A stretch of 64,000 nt of DNA from Chinchilla lanigera (lineage: Eukaryota; Chordata; Mammalia; Rodentia; Chinchillidae): assembly GCF_000276665.1 (NCBI RefSeq), contig NW_004955472.1:3910884-3974883 (forward strand), read 5' to 3'. The notes under the pieces are model-generated. The model did no database searches. It saw only the letters and a list, made by a program, of their open reading frames with translations, and was not told the origin of the DNA. Of the stretch, positions 45,536 to 57,214 are shown piece by piece; within the stretch, counting starts at the first letter, position 1; each line of letters starts with the position of its first letter. A program made the position numbers and the translations under genes.

Positions 45536-47539
45536 ATCTTTAGCTTCACACCATGATTTTCAGGGACTGAAATACTGAAAAGGGTCTCTTGGCAGTGGCC
45601 TATTCACTTATAATTAGAGATGTTCCAGAAAAAATGACCACCTGGACAAAAGTGAAGTTTGTTAAATATTCTCATCAGTTTAATAAATCACAGCAATCAA
45701 ATTGCTTCTTAATGTATAGGAAAGGCATAACAAGTCAGAGGACCAGACAGTTTTCTTTACATGCCACAGGAGATGTTTCAAGTTCTTCAAGTGCATTTAT
45801 TCAGAGTCTTCTTTCAAGGAGCGGCCTCCAAAATGTAATTATTGTTCCTTTCCCCAGCTGAATGCCAGTTTTCCATTCTGCCAAGTGCTTTGACTTTGGA
45901 ATTTATAGCATGGTACTCAGCCAACACTTCACCTGCGCTGAGCAGTTCCCCAGGCGGTGGAGTGGAAGGAAGGACAGTCCTGGGTCATTTCTGACACTGC
46001 AGAGGGCACATTTGATAACAGAGGCTCAGCACTCCCGAGAGCCGGATGGTTACGGATGTTCCTCATGCTTCACTTTATGTTAATCTAAAAAGAAGTGGGA
46101 ATAGCTGGCTCCCCTCAGCTGGACCTTCCTCAAAGAAGGAAAGCCAGACCTCAGACAGATGAAAGCAATGCTGTAGCATCCATGAGAAAATAATTAAACA
46201 TCACATTTATATTCTAGGATAGCAAGGAATGTATTGCTGTAAAATCACTTGTCAGGATACGACATTAAAACTGTCAGGACACAATAGATGTAAGGACAGA
46301 AAAGCGATTTTAAAATTTGCTGTCTGAATCAGATAATCAATTACATTTCCAGATTGGTTCTTTTTAATATGAGATCCTGTGGCAGCTGTGATTTTGCTTC
46401 TCACTCCATCCGATGCCTAAATGGAATTAAATAGAGGAATATCAGTCCTTGCAGTCTAGAAGGCGAAAGAGCGCAGTTAACGATCTCAGAGCTCCACGCA
46501 CTAGCAAATCATGACTTTTTTAAAAAGGAGCTTTGCTTGTCAGTGTGGTGAATTGTTGAGCAGAATGAGTCAAGGTTCTAAATACTTCGCATCCAGACAC
46601 ATTCTGATGTTTTGCTTTTATTTGTTGCCTTTCACTTTGTTTTTTTACCAATTAAGCAGTAAATTGTGTTTAAATAGACTAGCAGAAAAGGAAAAGATGA
46701 TTCTACTCGCTCCCAGGTCATTTTCTTGTCTTCTAGGTGTAAAAGAAGAAATCTTTTACAGCACAGAGATTCTAGAAATCTCAGGTGTAAAAGACCACTG
46801 GATTAAGAGGTAATACCATTAAAGAACACAGAACCACAACAGGAATACACCATCACCTTAATCACCAGAGCCACTTCTGACTTTGTAGCATTAGCTAATA
46901 CTTATCCTGTCCACTTTCTATCCTCATTTTTATGAATTTTTGAATGATGATGTGTTTTTAGAAGATTTAACTAGAATCTAATGATTCTCTGTGAATGCAG
47001 GAAAAAATAAGTCTGATGATTTGGACAGGTAATTTAATGCAGACGCGTCTAGGAAGATACATGAGTCCAGGTGAGAGGCACCTCAATCCTTCTCTGAGTA
47101 TTTCTCTAAATATTGGTTTCATATTCCCTGCAGAAGAGCAAGATTATTTTCTCTCAAATGATACTAATACTTTTATGTCTGCATTCCGATAAGGATAGTA
47201 GCTAATAGAAATCTTGAAAGCTATAAAGAATAGCCACTGATTGTATTACTTCAGACAATAAATATTCAAAGGTTCTTTGCATCCAAATGAATGCTATCAT
47301 CCATTTTCAAATGAACTGAAGAATAAGGTGATTTTTACTCACAGAGGGAGTGTAGCCATCTATGGTTTAGTCAGTTTAGTCTTAGGAAATTCAAATTAGC
47401 TTTATGCTGCATTGTGCTTGAAACAGATCTTGAAAAGAATTCTATTAGATTCCTACTGCCCTCACAGAAAGAAAGATTGGGACCAAAAACTTGTGGGGTA
47501 AAAGCAAAAGGGCGCTTGTGAGGCAGTCTTTTAGCTTTG
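45536..47539. other. Unassigned sequence
   Basis: About 2 kb. Frames at 45589-45861, 46511-46813 and 46995-47192 are 65-100 codons and unrecognised. A donor-like CCAG|GTGAGA occurs at 47070 but no matching exon is evident. Confidence 0.4.
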
Positions 47540-48750
47540 ACCCTAAGGGTGGAGGCAAGAAAAGCAATACAGACAAATGAGATTACATAAAATATAAAAA
47601 ATATTTTTTATAACAAAGAAAAAATTAACAGAAAAAATAGACAACTTATTGATTGGGAGAACTTATCTATAAGCCATACCACTGACAAGGAGTTAATATG
47701 AAAAATACATAAGATGTTCAAACAACTATGTAGAAAGAAAACAGATAATGTGATTTGAAAAAAACTGGCAAGGGAGTGGATAAGCACTTACTAAAAGAAG
47801 ACACAGAAATGCCTACTATTTGCGAATAAATGCTCAAATCACTAATAATTATGGAAATGGAAATTTGAACCGTATTTAGGTCTCACTTCACACCTATCAG
47901 CACGGCCATTATCAAGAAGATGGAGGGGCTAGGGATTTAGCTCAGCAGCACAGCGCCTGCCTGGCAAGCGCAAGGTCATGAGTTCGATTCCTGGTACCGG
48001 AAAAAAAACAAAAACAAAAACAAAAAAAACCAGAAAACAAAAAAAGAAGATGGAAAACCACAAGTGTTAAAGAGATGTGATGGAAAAAGAGCTTTTCATC
48101 CTGTGGCAAGAAATCCTACTTGGATAGGATTTGCGCCCCATGCTCACTGGAGCACAACTTACCACAGTGCTACATCCCGATGTCCAACAGCAAATAAAGA
48201 ATAAAAGACGTGAGGTTCGGGTACACAATGGGGTGTTCTGCAGCCTTAAGAAAAGAAAGGGAAGTTCTGTCATTTGCAACATAATAGATATAACTGAAGA
48301 ACATTTTACTAAGTAAACCATGTACAGAAATACAAGTGCTTCATGTTCTCACTCATTTGTGAGCTCTTAAACAATCAAATTCACAGAAGCTGCTGGTGGA
48401 ATGGGGTAGAGCAGAGGCTAAGCAGCCACAGAGAGGCAATGAGTACAAAATGGCCAAAGGGCACAGACCCTCAGGCAACAGGAGGAAGGTGTGCTTTTAG
48501 GAGCTATTGCACAGCACGCAAATACAGTTAATAATCTAGTGTACCTTTGAAAATCCCTGAGAGTAGATTTCAAATGTTCTCACTCCCAAAAATGTATTTG
48601 GTATAATAGTTACACTAATTAGCTCGAATTGATCACTCCACATTGTGCTCATAAATCATATTATTACTTTGTTAAACGCATCACTGTGCATATAGAAATA
48701 TAATACATATTAATATATCCAGCTATAATTTGACAATTTATAATACAAGT
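47540..48750 (+). mobile_element. LINE-1 3' portion (end of ORF2 and 3' UTR), interrupted by an ID SINE
   Basis: Collinear L1 phrases: ACAAATGAGATTACATAAAA, GACAACTTATTGATTGGGAG, CTGACAAGGAGTTAATATGA, GGTCTCACTTCACACCTATC, [ID insertion], AAGAAATCCTACTTGGATAG-like, TTTGCAACATAATAGATATA, ATGTTCTCACTCATTTGTGA, and the 3' UTR piece GAGAGTAGATTTCAAATGTT CTCAC. Stops and indels break the reading frame everywhere. It is 5' truncated and inert. Confidence 0.88.
47925..48043 (+). mobile_element. ID SINE inserted in L1, with 11-bp target duplication
   Basis: GGGCTAGGGATTTAGCTCAG, CCTGGCAAGCGCAAGGTCAT, TTCGATTCCTGGTACCGG then an A tail with AAAAAC units. AAGAAGATGGA is duplicated at 47914-47924 and 48044-48054. 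It postdates the L1. Confidence 0.96.
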
Positions 48751-49180
48751 GCTCACTTAAAGTAAGAATATGAGATACAGTGTTAGATGCGGCCTTGCAG
48801 AGCTTTCTGTAACGTATAAGTAAAATTTCACAGTTCTAGTTGTATATTCTTCTGGAGAAAACACATGTTTGCATTTAATGCTGAGTGTTATAGAACACAG
48901 ATTTAAAAGGGGAACCGATTAGGAGACTTTCAAAGGTTTTCTGTTCTTTAACACTATTTTGCCTGAGAAAATTGTCTGTGAAAAGAGCTCTGTCTCAGCC
49001 ACAGTGTCAACTGTACATATCCAGTAGGTAAAGTCGTTAAAAATTCCGTCTTATGTTCAGAAAGGCCAACACAGAACTCATGAGTTTTTCCCTTCTACCT
49101 ATCTCTGATTCAACAAATAGGAGCTCCATACAAAATCCTAAGAACGCTTGCTTTCATCAAGAGCTTTATTTACAACCTGA
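48751..49180. other. Unassigned sequence
   Basis: About 430 bp, AT-rich, with no recognised repeat or gene. Confidence 0.4.
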
Positions 49181-49189
49181 GTAACCACA

Positions 49190-49445
49190 GGTATATTGAA
49201 TGGCTTTACTTCCTTCCGTTTTCACAGCTACTGTTCTTGCCCAAATTGCTTTCATTTCTTTCCTTAATACTGCAGTATTCACTTTACTATAAAATACTTC
49301 TACCTCTAGATCTCACAAAAGTCTATTTTCCACACATACCAGAACAATGTCTAAAATATAAATAGATCTATGTTACTTCCATCATAAAAATCTTTTGCAT
49401 CTTGACCATAAGATCTAAAATAAAATCCAATCTCTTACTTGCTAC
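49190..49445 (-). mobile_element. Possible L2-like LINE fragment, minus strand
   Basis: ATCTTTTGCATCTTGACCAT and AAATAAAATCCAATCTCTTA recall the antisense end of L2 ('..ccctattgcct..aggataaagtccaaactcctta'). The rest of the piece is weak. Confidence 0.3.
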
Positions 49446-49715
49446 AAGTACCAAAATAAATTAGGTAGATAAATGTAAAATGTGATTACAAGAGGAGACT
49501 AGTTTGACTACAGCGGAGAATGCATGTTGGGCCATATTAAAAGGAAGATTGAAAAATCAAGATGAGTTAGTTCGAACAGCAATTTGACAATCAGGAAACC
49601 ACAGAATGGGCAACTGCAATGAAGAGACACTTTTCAGAAACAATACACATGGCCAGAAGAGGTATGAAAAACATTCTGTATCTCTGACCACTAGACAAAT
49701 GGAAATTACAGCACT

Positions 49716-49831
49716 GGGCTGGGGATTTAGCTCAGCGGCAAAAGTGCCTGCCTGGCAAGCGCAAGGTCGTGACTTCGGTTCCCGGTACTGGAGAAAAACA
49801 AAAAAAACCAAAAAACAAAGAATGGTACTTT
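49716..49831 (+). mobile_element. ID SINE, first unit of a dimeric insertion
   Basis: GGGCTGGGGATTTAGCTCAG, GCCTGGCAAGCGCAAGGTCG, TTCCCGGTACTGGAG, then a tail of A with C interruptions to about 49818, followed by a 13-base spacer GAATGGTACTTTT. The duplication AAATTACAGCACT precedes it at 49703-49715 but is not found after its own tail. Confidence 0.95.
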
Positions 49832-49964
49832 TGGGGCTGGGGATTTAGCTCAGCGGCAAAGCGCCTGCCTGGCAAGTTGAAGGTCGTGAGTTCGGTTCCC
49901 GGTACAGGAGAAAAACCAAAAAAAAAAAACAAAAAAAAACAAAAAACCAAAAACAAAACAAAAC
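49832..49964 (+). mobile_element. ID SINE, second unit of a dimeric insertion
   Basis: GGGGCTGGGGATTTAGCTCA, GCCTGGCAAGTTGAAGGTCG, TTCCCGGTACAGGAG and a long A tail with AAAAC units. AAATTACAGCACT follows at 49965-49977, matching the copy before the first unit, so the two IDs lie between one pair of target duplications. Confidence 0.95.
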
Positions 49965-50310
49965 AAATTACAGCACTATTCCATCTTATTCCTGAAAGAA
50001 TGGTTATTAGTAAGAAATGAAGTGATGATTAATGAAGAAGAGCTTCAGAAGGAAAGAAACCCTTCCATATGTTGGTGAGAATGTGAGGCAGCACACCCAG
50101 CAGGAGAATCAGCATGGATATTCCTCAAAAACTAAAACTAGAAATTCCATTTGACCAAGGTATTCTTCCTCTAGGTATCTCCCCAAAGAGTTAACGAGAC
50201 TGTATTACAGTGACATACGCATACGAGTGTTTATAGCGGCAAAATTCACGAGCTAAATCTTAGAAGCAGCCTAAAACCGCAAAACCTTGCAATCGTCTGG
50301 ATTAGGTCCC

Positions 50311-51750
50311 ATTTTTAGTTTTATTTAATAGCAATTTTAGGACCACAAGGCTGAGCACAGACAAAAAGCCAAAACAAAGTAACTCTGGATTAATGTGAGG
50401 ATTAAGTTAGCTAAGCAGAGGAAAATGCCTTGTAAACCACAATACACCATATATGCATTTTACTCTGAAACTCTTGCTACTGTGTTATTCATAGTCTATA
50501 CGGTAGGGTTCTCAGTTTAAATATCACACACCGACTATGGATAAAAGCACTATAATACTAAAACATGATAGCTAATTACATAAGTTTATTCGACCATGAA
50601 ATTACTTTGTTAATACATAAAGGAACAGATCTGTTATGTGTGTTCTAGCAAATGAATACATCTGTATAAATAGTGACCTTCACGGGATATTTCATTTATT
50701 TCTTCATTCTTTTCCTAATAAAATAATATTTGCAGATATAACTCTCTTTATCATTTGTAAACACAATAAAATTCATCTAATTTCACACCCCTGGTCAAGG
50801 ACAATAATGATGAAACATGACACTTAATTCAGAGTACAAATAAGGAAAGTAAATGCTGCTACTGTGGGTAGAATAGCTGTTTTTCTTTTATTTTAATTAC
50901 TAGTACCAAACCATTACCCTAAAAATGGGAGAGATCAGTACAATGCTGTTTGTAACCTAACATATTCCCTTGTGTCTTCCTTTGAATTACTTTATTAATT
51001 GCCTTGCTGCCTCAGTGGAATGCTTTCATGCACCAGAAACCTTTATAAAATTGTAGATAATATTTAGATATATCATGTAGAACGTGGGCTATGGAACACA
51101 AAGCCCTTGGGAGAGTTTCTATTAAAATTTAAGAAAATTGGCAGTAATTAAATCCTTTTGTTTTACTATTGACTTCCTGTATCCTTTGCTTTTCATAAAA
51201 ACTGCAAATTTGAAGTAATTTTTTTAAGTAAAACATTAAATACTCTATTAGTAGTCTTTGCAAATTATGAGATGAAGAGAAAGCATAGCAAAAAATAGTT
51301 ACTTCCTCCTAAATCTGTGACACTCCTCTGTCAGAGCTGGCCTGATCTCTTTATCCTTCGTGGCCTAGAATTTGTTTCTGTTCACTTTTGCTTTTCAGTA
51401 TCTCGTGATGACAGGCAATAGTGAACACAGAACAGTGTTTTGCCCACCATCAAAGAAGTAACGACTGGGAGAAACGATTCAATTGCTAAGAGAGAACAAT
51501 GTGTGTGGAAGAACTAATTTATTTGGAAAAATAGCAAACGGAAATGCAGAAACTAAGAATAAAGGTCTAAAGCAGACGTGGGAATTTGGTAGAAGCTGGG
51601 CGGGACTTGACGATGCTGAGAAAAGGAGGGGGTCCATGCAAAGGCAGAACTTCTGCTGGGAAAAAGAAACCATGTATTTATCCAAATTTTATTTCTTGAA
51701 CAGTGGCAGTTTTGAGATTTTGAAAAACGAAGAGGGAATTCAGAAGCACT
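50311..51750. other. AT-rich stretch
   Basis: About 1.4 kb with no recognised repeat or gene. A 94-codon plus-strand frame (51483-51767) is unassigned. Confidence 0.4.
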
Positions 51751-51754
51751 GTAA

Positions 51755-51902
51755 CCAGCAGTGGTGATGTATTCTGTAATCTTAGCATTTGGAAGGCTGA
51801 GGCAGGAAGGTCAGCAATTTGGGGCCAGCTTGGAGTTTGAGGTTAGCCTAGACTAAGTGCGAAGCCTCCGTCTAAAAACAAAAACAACAACGACAGTAAC
51901 AA
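51755..51902 (+). mobile_element. B1 SINE, diverged
   Basis: TCTGTAATCTTAGCATTTGG, AAGGCTGAGGCAGGAAGGTC, GGGCCAGCTTGGAGTTTGAG, then GAAGCCTCCGTCTAAAAACA and a tail with AACAACAACG. The 5' end is changed (CCAGCAGTGGTGATG). Confidence 0.88.
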
Positions 51903-52139
51903 ATCTGTAAATACTCATCGAACATTGCATGTTTGTTGGCAGAGAGACCACAAGGAAACTTGTGCTAAAATCCATGGGCTCACTACTGTGGGAAAGAAGG
52001 ATACTTGTCATTTTGTTATAATCAAAAAAAGTGACAGTTTTTAGGCTCTGAGGTTAAGCCAAACAGTATTTGAAGTACTTCCATATTTTATGATCTTCAG
52101 TATTCACATCAACTTCATGAAAGAGTTCCTAAGTATTCT
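51903..52139. other. Unassigned sequence
   Basis: About 240 bp with nothing recognised. Confidence 0.4.
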
Positions 52140-52320
52140 TCTTGTAGATAAAAAAAATTAGTAGTACAACACCTACCAACTAAGAAAGGCCCAGGTCTGC
52201 ATGGATTCGCTGCTGAATTCTCCCACACTTCAGGGAATACCTAACACCAATTCTCCTCAAGCTTTTTAATAAAATTGAGAGGGAAATATGCACAAATACT
52301 AGGATTGTTTTTTACATATT
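52140..52320 (+). mobile_element. LINE-1 ORF2 fragment, sense, short
   Basis: CTAAGAAAGGCCCAGGTCTG, CATGGATTCGCTGCTGAATT and CAGGGAATACCTAACACCAA TTCTCC match the conserved 'aaagcccaGGacca GaTGgaTTCac agcTGAATTcta' part of L1 ORF2, followed by ATAAAATTGAGAGGG. About 180 bp survive. Confidence 0.75.
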
Positions 52321-54589
52321 TATAACATGATCTCATTTTTCAAAACACACAAGGAAATGAATAAATGCATGAGAATGTAAAGTGGATACTTTTGAAACAT
52401 TAAAGTATATGTACTTTTATGAAGTTTTCCTCTTATAAATTTGTACATTATATTAAAGCAATAATTTACAAAGGCAGAAAAGAAGGATAAAACACAACTG
52501 GAATTCAAATTTAAGTTGTCTAATACATACATATTAACATCAAACTTGTAGAGCAGTGTTATATGCCTTAGGGGAGGTGGCTGTAGTTAGCATCGGACTG
52601 ACACTCATTGTGTGCTAATAGCTGTGGTTTGTTTTGTGAGGTGGTAGTGTGATAGTGGGGGAAGGGCAGGAATAAGATCAGTGGCAGTACTTTGGGAACA
52701 ACAGAAGCAAGCATAAATATAAAAGTAGTAGTCACAGTAGCGGTATATGGAAAAGTCAGAAATATGGAGATTGTTTAGTGTATTACAAATGTGATACATG
52801 CTTAAAAATACAATCAGAGGTGGCATATTAGAAATATCATTCACGATTATGACCTCTAGATATCTGACTGACATTGACGTTTCCTCATCTGTAAGACAGG
52901 ATGTATAATACTATACTTATTTTCATGATTTGATCTTCTCATGTAAGAATGAAACATTATAGTGTGTGACATGCATCTAAAATAAGACCGCACAGCATAA
53001 GAAAATAGTTTTATTTTCTTTTGTTTCTTTAAAATATGTTAAAACTGACTTTTTTCATGAAGTAATGTTCACCATTTCTCTGTTAAAAATGCCCTTGTGG
53101 ATGTTTTTCTTCAGTGTTTGACAATTTAGACTATTAAACAGTAATGTATATTTGTGATAAATACTAAATACATTTATCTCAGGTGACCGGTCCACAGGCA
53201 TATCACATCTCAAGCCTTTGCCTCCCCTTCCCCTCCCTTTTCTCTTGCCTTCCTTCATTTCCACAGTCGACCTCCCTGTTTTGTTCTGACACAAAGACAG
53301 ACATACGGATCAGAACAGAGCTGCGGATGTCGGAGCAGCCCCAGGAACATCCAGTCGTCCGATAGCTGATGAAGGAGAAAACCTAGACTGACACTTTTAA
53401 AGCATTCCGTCATATCCTCTGTCCTTTTCTTCCTCATGGTTTTCGGTGTGTATCTTTCTCCTAACAAATGGTGATATCTTCCAAAGAGGCTGACAGGATC
53501 AACTTAGCATCCTAAAATAAACAAAACACGAGTTCAAAGCCACAAAATGACATCAAGTCAGTATCAAAACTGGCCACTGAAGAAACTGATTCAGAAATAC
53601 AGAAGAGTTATGTAACAATGACAGTTGCAGGAGATATTACACACTTCCTAAAGAAAATCTAGAACTTCTAATGAAATGGAAACAACAGTTTTCCTGACAC
53701 AGGTTGATAATTAATAAATTTGGAAAATCTAGTTACAACCTTGAAAGGGAAAAATGGTGTTTGATAAGAAATGATTAAAAATAAAAGTTATTAAGTTTAT
53801 GAAAAGCAAAACAGATGCAAAATTTGTAAGTCAAGCCCTGAAAATCACTGGACTTCTGGAGTAGAAAATATATGATTTTAAAAACTTCCTCAACACACCC
53901 ACTTTTTTCCTCTAGCCATTGATATAGGGACCATCTATATCTGGGTAAAACCTGACAGTATCCCATATTAACAGAACTTTAATCATGTTTCTATACCAAA
54001 GCTTTCTCTTTCTAATTCCATGAAAGCTATGGAAATCCATCAACTGATTTTAGCACCTGCCCAAATCTGGAGTTTTCAAGGGTAAGATCTAAACACAGTG
54101 ATATGAAAAATGGATAATGTACATTTGTGTTTTTGTTCCAGATGAAAACTCGGGGTGCCCTAGACAGTTTTCTTAAGATTTTCCTCAGTGAAATTATTTC
54201 CCTTTGCTCCCCACCCCCACATTCAATAATAAATCTTTCTTCAATTCACTCTTTCAGTCCTCAATCACTTCCTGAAATAATCCTCCTGCAGGCGAGCATT
54301 TGTCTACAACTCATCAAGAAACATAGACATAGTATTAGGTGGAGACGGTGAGCACAGTGGGCCATTTGGATGAGAGTCTAGATCCAGAACATTCACTGAT
54401 CAGTGAGGAGAAGCCTGTGCTTGGGAACTGACAAATTCCGACCCATGGAAGTATAAAAACATTCAAGAAACTTATGAAATGTTAATATTCATCACTCATG
54501 ATAGACTAGAAACCTGCACAGGTGGAACCTGCTGCTCTGGCTGTTTTTATAAAGTGGTATTAAATAAAATTAAGCAAAGGTGTTTTCTC
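52321..54589. other. Unassigned sequence
   Basis: About 2.3 kb. The 53190-53290 stretch is CT-rich (CTTCCCCTCCCTTTTCTCTT). Several short frames exist, none with a recognised product. Confidence 0.4.
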
Positions 54590-54780
54590 TTTTTAGTTGT
54601 ATTGAGGTACAATTTATATTCAAAATATTACATGTATGTCATGTACATGGAATACACTTTGATGAATGTATTCTGCTGTCATAATGAAGATACTAAATGC
54701 ATCCATAACCTCTAAAAATGTTCTCCAGGTCTTTTGTGCTTCTCTTTCTAGAAAAGAATGCTTGTCGTGAGATTTATCTT
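54590..54780 (+). mobile_element. Possible ancient LINE-type repeat
   Basis: TTTTTAGTTGTATTGAGGTA, CAATTTATATTCAAAATATT and ATGAAGATACTAAATGCATC resemble the common old repeat beginning 'tttattgaggtataattgaca..'. Orientation and family are not certain. The 78-codon frame over it is not a gene. Confidence 0.4.
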
Positions 54781-56256
54781 TTTCTTAGCTCTTCAAGTGG
54801 TCAGTGATAATTTAAGGACTGTGGCAATGGCAGAATTTTTTTAGTACCTTTCGAAGCTTTGAAAAAAGAAAACAAGTCTTTATGAGAATTATTAAGTCAA
54901 ATCTCAACCTGAGGATGCATAAGAGTACTTTATCTTCTGCTATTTGGTTTGTATGACACTACCAAGGACAACAGAGCTGTGGAAGAGCCAGAACACACGG
55001 TCAGAACAGGTTTATCCAGCCAAATTCAGCAAAGAAAGAATGGGATTTTATGACTTGGAATGTAGACATTGTGGCAGAAGAAGTTGAGGATGTTTAAACC
55101 TCAGATTTGCCAGATGTTTCAACAGAGAAGCCTCAATTTCTAGATCAGATCAGCTTCCCCTGTCCTAGACTCCACAAGACCTTCATCTGTGCTACATAGG
55201 TCACTAACTGGTAGGTGTCATTCACAATGGTGCTGTCTCTATTCCTTGCCTCCATATCAATAACTAGAAACACATTTCTTAAATTAAAAGTAGTACAGTC
55301 CTTGCTATTTCAAAAATGGCTTCCTCACTGAAATTATTGCTTCAATATGGATGTCTCCTATGAAATGGCAAGATTGTTACATGTACTGCTGATGCAAGCG
55401 CTACTGGCAAGACCAAAGGAACACCTCCGGAGGGCTCCAGAGAGGACCGGATCTGGACATCACGGAGCCGAAGGTGAGAAAAGGGGATGTTTAACAGCGC
55501 AATGTTTACCATCTAGGTCTTTCCAGTACATTCGGTGTGACATGTCAATGCATCACATGTACTGATTAAACAGTAAGAGAAATTTAAGAGACTACCTAGA
55601 CTTGGTTTATAATGAAAAAAATGAATAATTTAAAATTCAGTGGTTATTACTCAAGTATATTGGGGAGCAATGCATGTGGACATATTCTTGGGTTAAAGGG
55701 AAACTTTACCAACATTTAAAATAATATGTGTTCCTCTCCGACAACCCTAGAAGAATTGGCATAAAGGTGAGAAAAACAACCAAAACTGACCAAATTTTGC
55801 TTCAGTAATGGGGTAGTGTATACACAGTCAAAATGTTCAGTTCCATTCCTAGCATATGTTGCATTTATTTCATGAATTTGGCTCAAAAAACAAAAAAATG
55901 AATGTCATAGTTATAAAGATTTATATTCTAGTTTGAAAATTTGAATATCAATTTGGAGACATGTCATTCTTCCACTGTAAAATATTGATTGTGAGAGAAA
56001 CATTAAAATTTCTGTGTCATTCTTAGAGTTTTATTCCATTTGGAATATTTCTTCATTTCCCTATTTTAGCAATTTTCTGCTTTTACAGAGCCTCAGATTC
56101 AGATTATTACATTGTTTTATGCTAACACTCATCTATATGCTTCTACGCTCTGTAATTCTGTCAAATTTTAATGTATTTCTTATTTGCTGCAGTGATCCTG
56201 TAGATTTTTTTCACTCATCTAATAACCATTGCTGAAGTGTAAATCAGAATACTTCA
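54781..56256. other. Unassigned sequence
   Basis: About 1.5 kb. A donor-like GCCGAAG|GTGAGA lies at 55471-55477 after a GC-richer run (55395-55475). The small frame there (55347-55565) begins with a hydrophobic MARLLHVLLMQALLA-like stretch but has no recognised domain and no clear acceptor; I do not call an exon. Confidence 0.4.
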
Positions 56257-56511
56257 TTAACCTCCCAAATTAACAATTATCTGTAGAATGTGCAGCACCA
56301 TTGTTAATTCAACAGCCCTGGCCCATTGCTGTCCATCTCTGACCTGCCTAGCTGTAGGGATGAGAGCCTGCAGCATGTAATGTTGATTCCTCTCATTTGC
56401 TGATTCGATGACTATCATGCTGATCAGTACACGGAGAAGGGTTTCAGCATCACAGTAGTTAAGACAGATGGTCTCTCCCCTCAGGTGTCTCAGGAGGCAG
56501 TCCATGTGCAT
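56257..56511 (-). pseudogene. Unassigned coding-like fragment, 84 codons, minus strand
   Basis: The product reads like a helical globular protein (LLRVLISMIVIESANERNQH, then YMLQALIPTARQVRDGQQ) with normal amino-acid balance and higher GC than its flanks. A stop lies two codons upstream of the ATG and there is no convincing acceptor, so a live exon is unlikely; a processed pseudogene fragment or an old retroelement gag-like piece is possible. Family not recognised. Confidence 0.35.
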
Positions 56512-57067
56512 TTACATGAATGCTAAGCAGTATCCACCCTTCTCCACATAAGAGTTTTAATACAGTCCAGACTGATGATGCTTTACTATGCTGTCTACAT
56601 CAGATGTAGCCAAAAGTTCATTGTCTTAGAAACAAATTTCATCTGGAATAAAAGCAGAAGTGGTGTTGAGTGACATTAAGAAAGCATTAACAGTTACAAT
56701 GCTCTTAATTCCTGCTGTAAAACTGAATAACTAGCTATATTCCAGTACTCTGTGAGCTATTCTTCATAGAGTATTTAGTGTACAACTTGACACGGTAATA
56801 TTCAATAAGCTTTAGCAGTTATCCCCATTACAACAATAAGGTAGAATTTCCGACAGAGAATTGTTTCTATTTTAAAAATTATAAAACAACTAGAAAATTT
56901 CAGTATCATATATTTTAATGCCCACAAAGAGCTACTGGCTCAAAAAAAAGTCAAGCATTAAATTTCAGAGAGACACAAGTATTTTCTAAAACCCAAGAAT
57001 AGTGATTCTTTTCTCTTTTTAGTGTACACTGAATCTTGACCATGGCAACGTAGAAGCGCAAGCTTAC

Positions 57068-57214
57068 CAAATGTAAAAGGACACTTCTGGGTGAAAGACC
57101 AACCAATGGAATATTTAATAATCACTGGAACTAATGTGGTGGATGTAGGGACCTGGGAGCTCAAATCCAGTACCACTGTTATCTGCCTACTAGATCCTTT
57201 TTCTGGGGAATTTT
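57068..57214 (-). other. Candidate 147-nt coding exon, minus strand
   Basis: On the minus strand a pyrimidine-containing TTGCTTTCAG acceptor precedes 147 bases that stay open in one frame, and end at TTTG|GTAAGC, a strong donor. The length is a multiple of three, so the exon would be frame-neutral. The residues start ENSPEKGSSRQITVVLDLSS and end near FTQKCPFTFG; I do not recognise the family. The open frame continues past the donor, so the frame alone is weak support. Confidence 0.25.

Larger units (their letters stand above)
49600..50310 (+). mobile_element. LINE-1 3' portion, split by a double ID insertion
   Basis: Left part: GAATGGGCAACTGCAATGAA, AGACACTTTTCAGAAACAAT, ACACATGGCCAGAAGAGGTA, TCTGACCACTAGACAAATGG. 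Right part: CCTTCCATATGTTGGTGAGA, AAACTAGAAATTCCATTTGA, CTAGGTATCTCCCCAAAGAG, GAGTGTTTATAGCGGCAAAA. These follow the end of L1 ORF2 and the 3' UTR. The break between them is exactly the ID insertion. Confidence 0.85.

Noticed and set aside
55347..55565. Small frame with a hydrophobic start and a GTGAGA donor-like site
   Set aside because: No acceptor, no known domain; a lncRNA exon cannot be excluded but is not supported.
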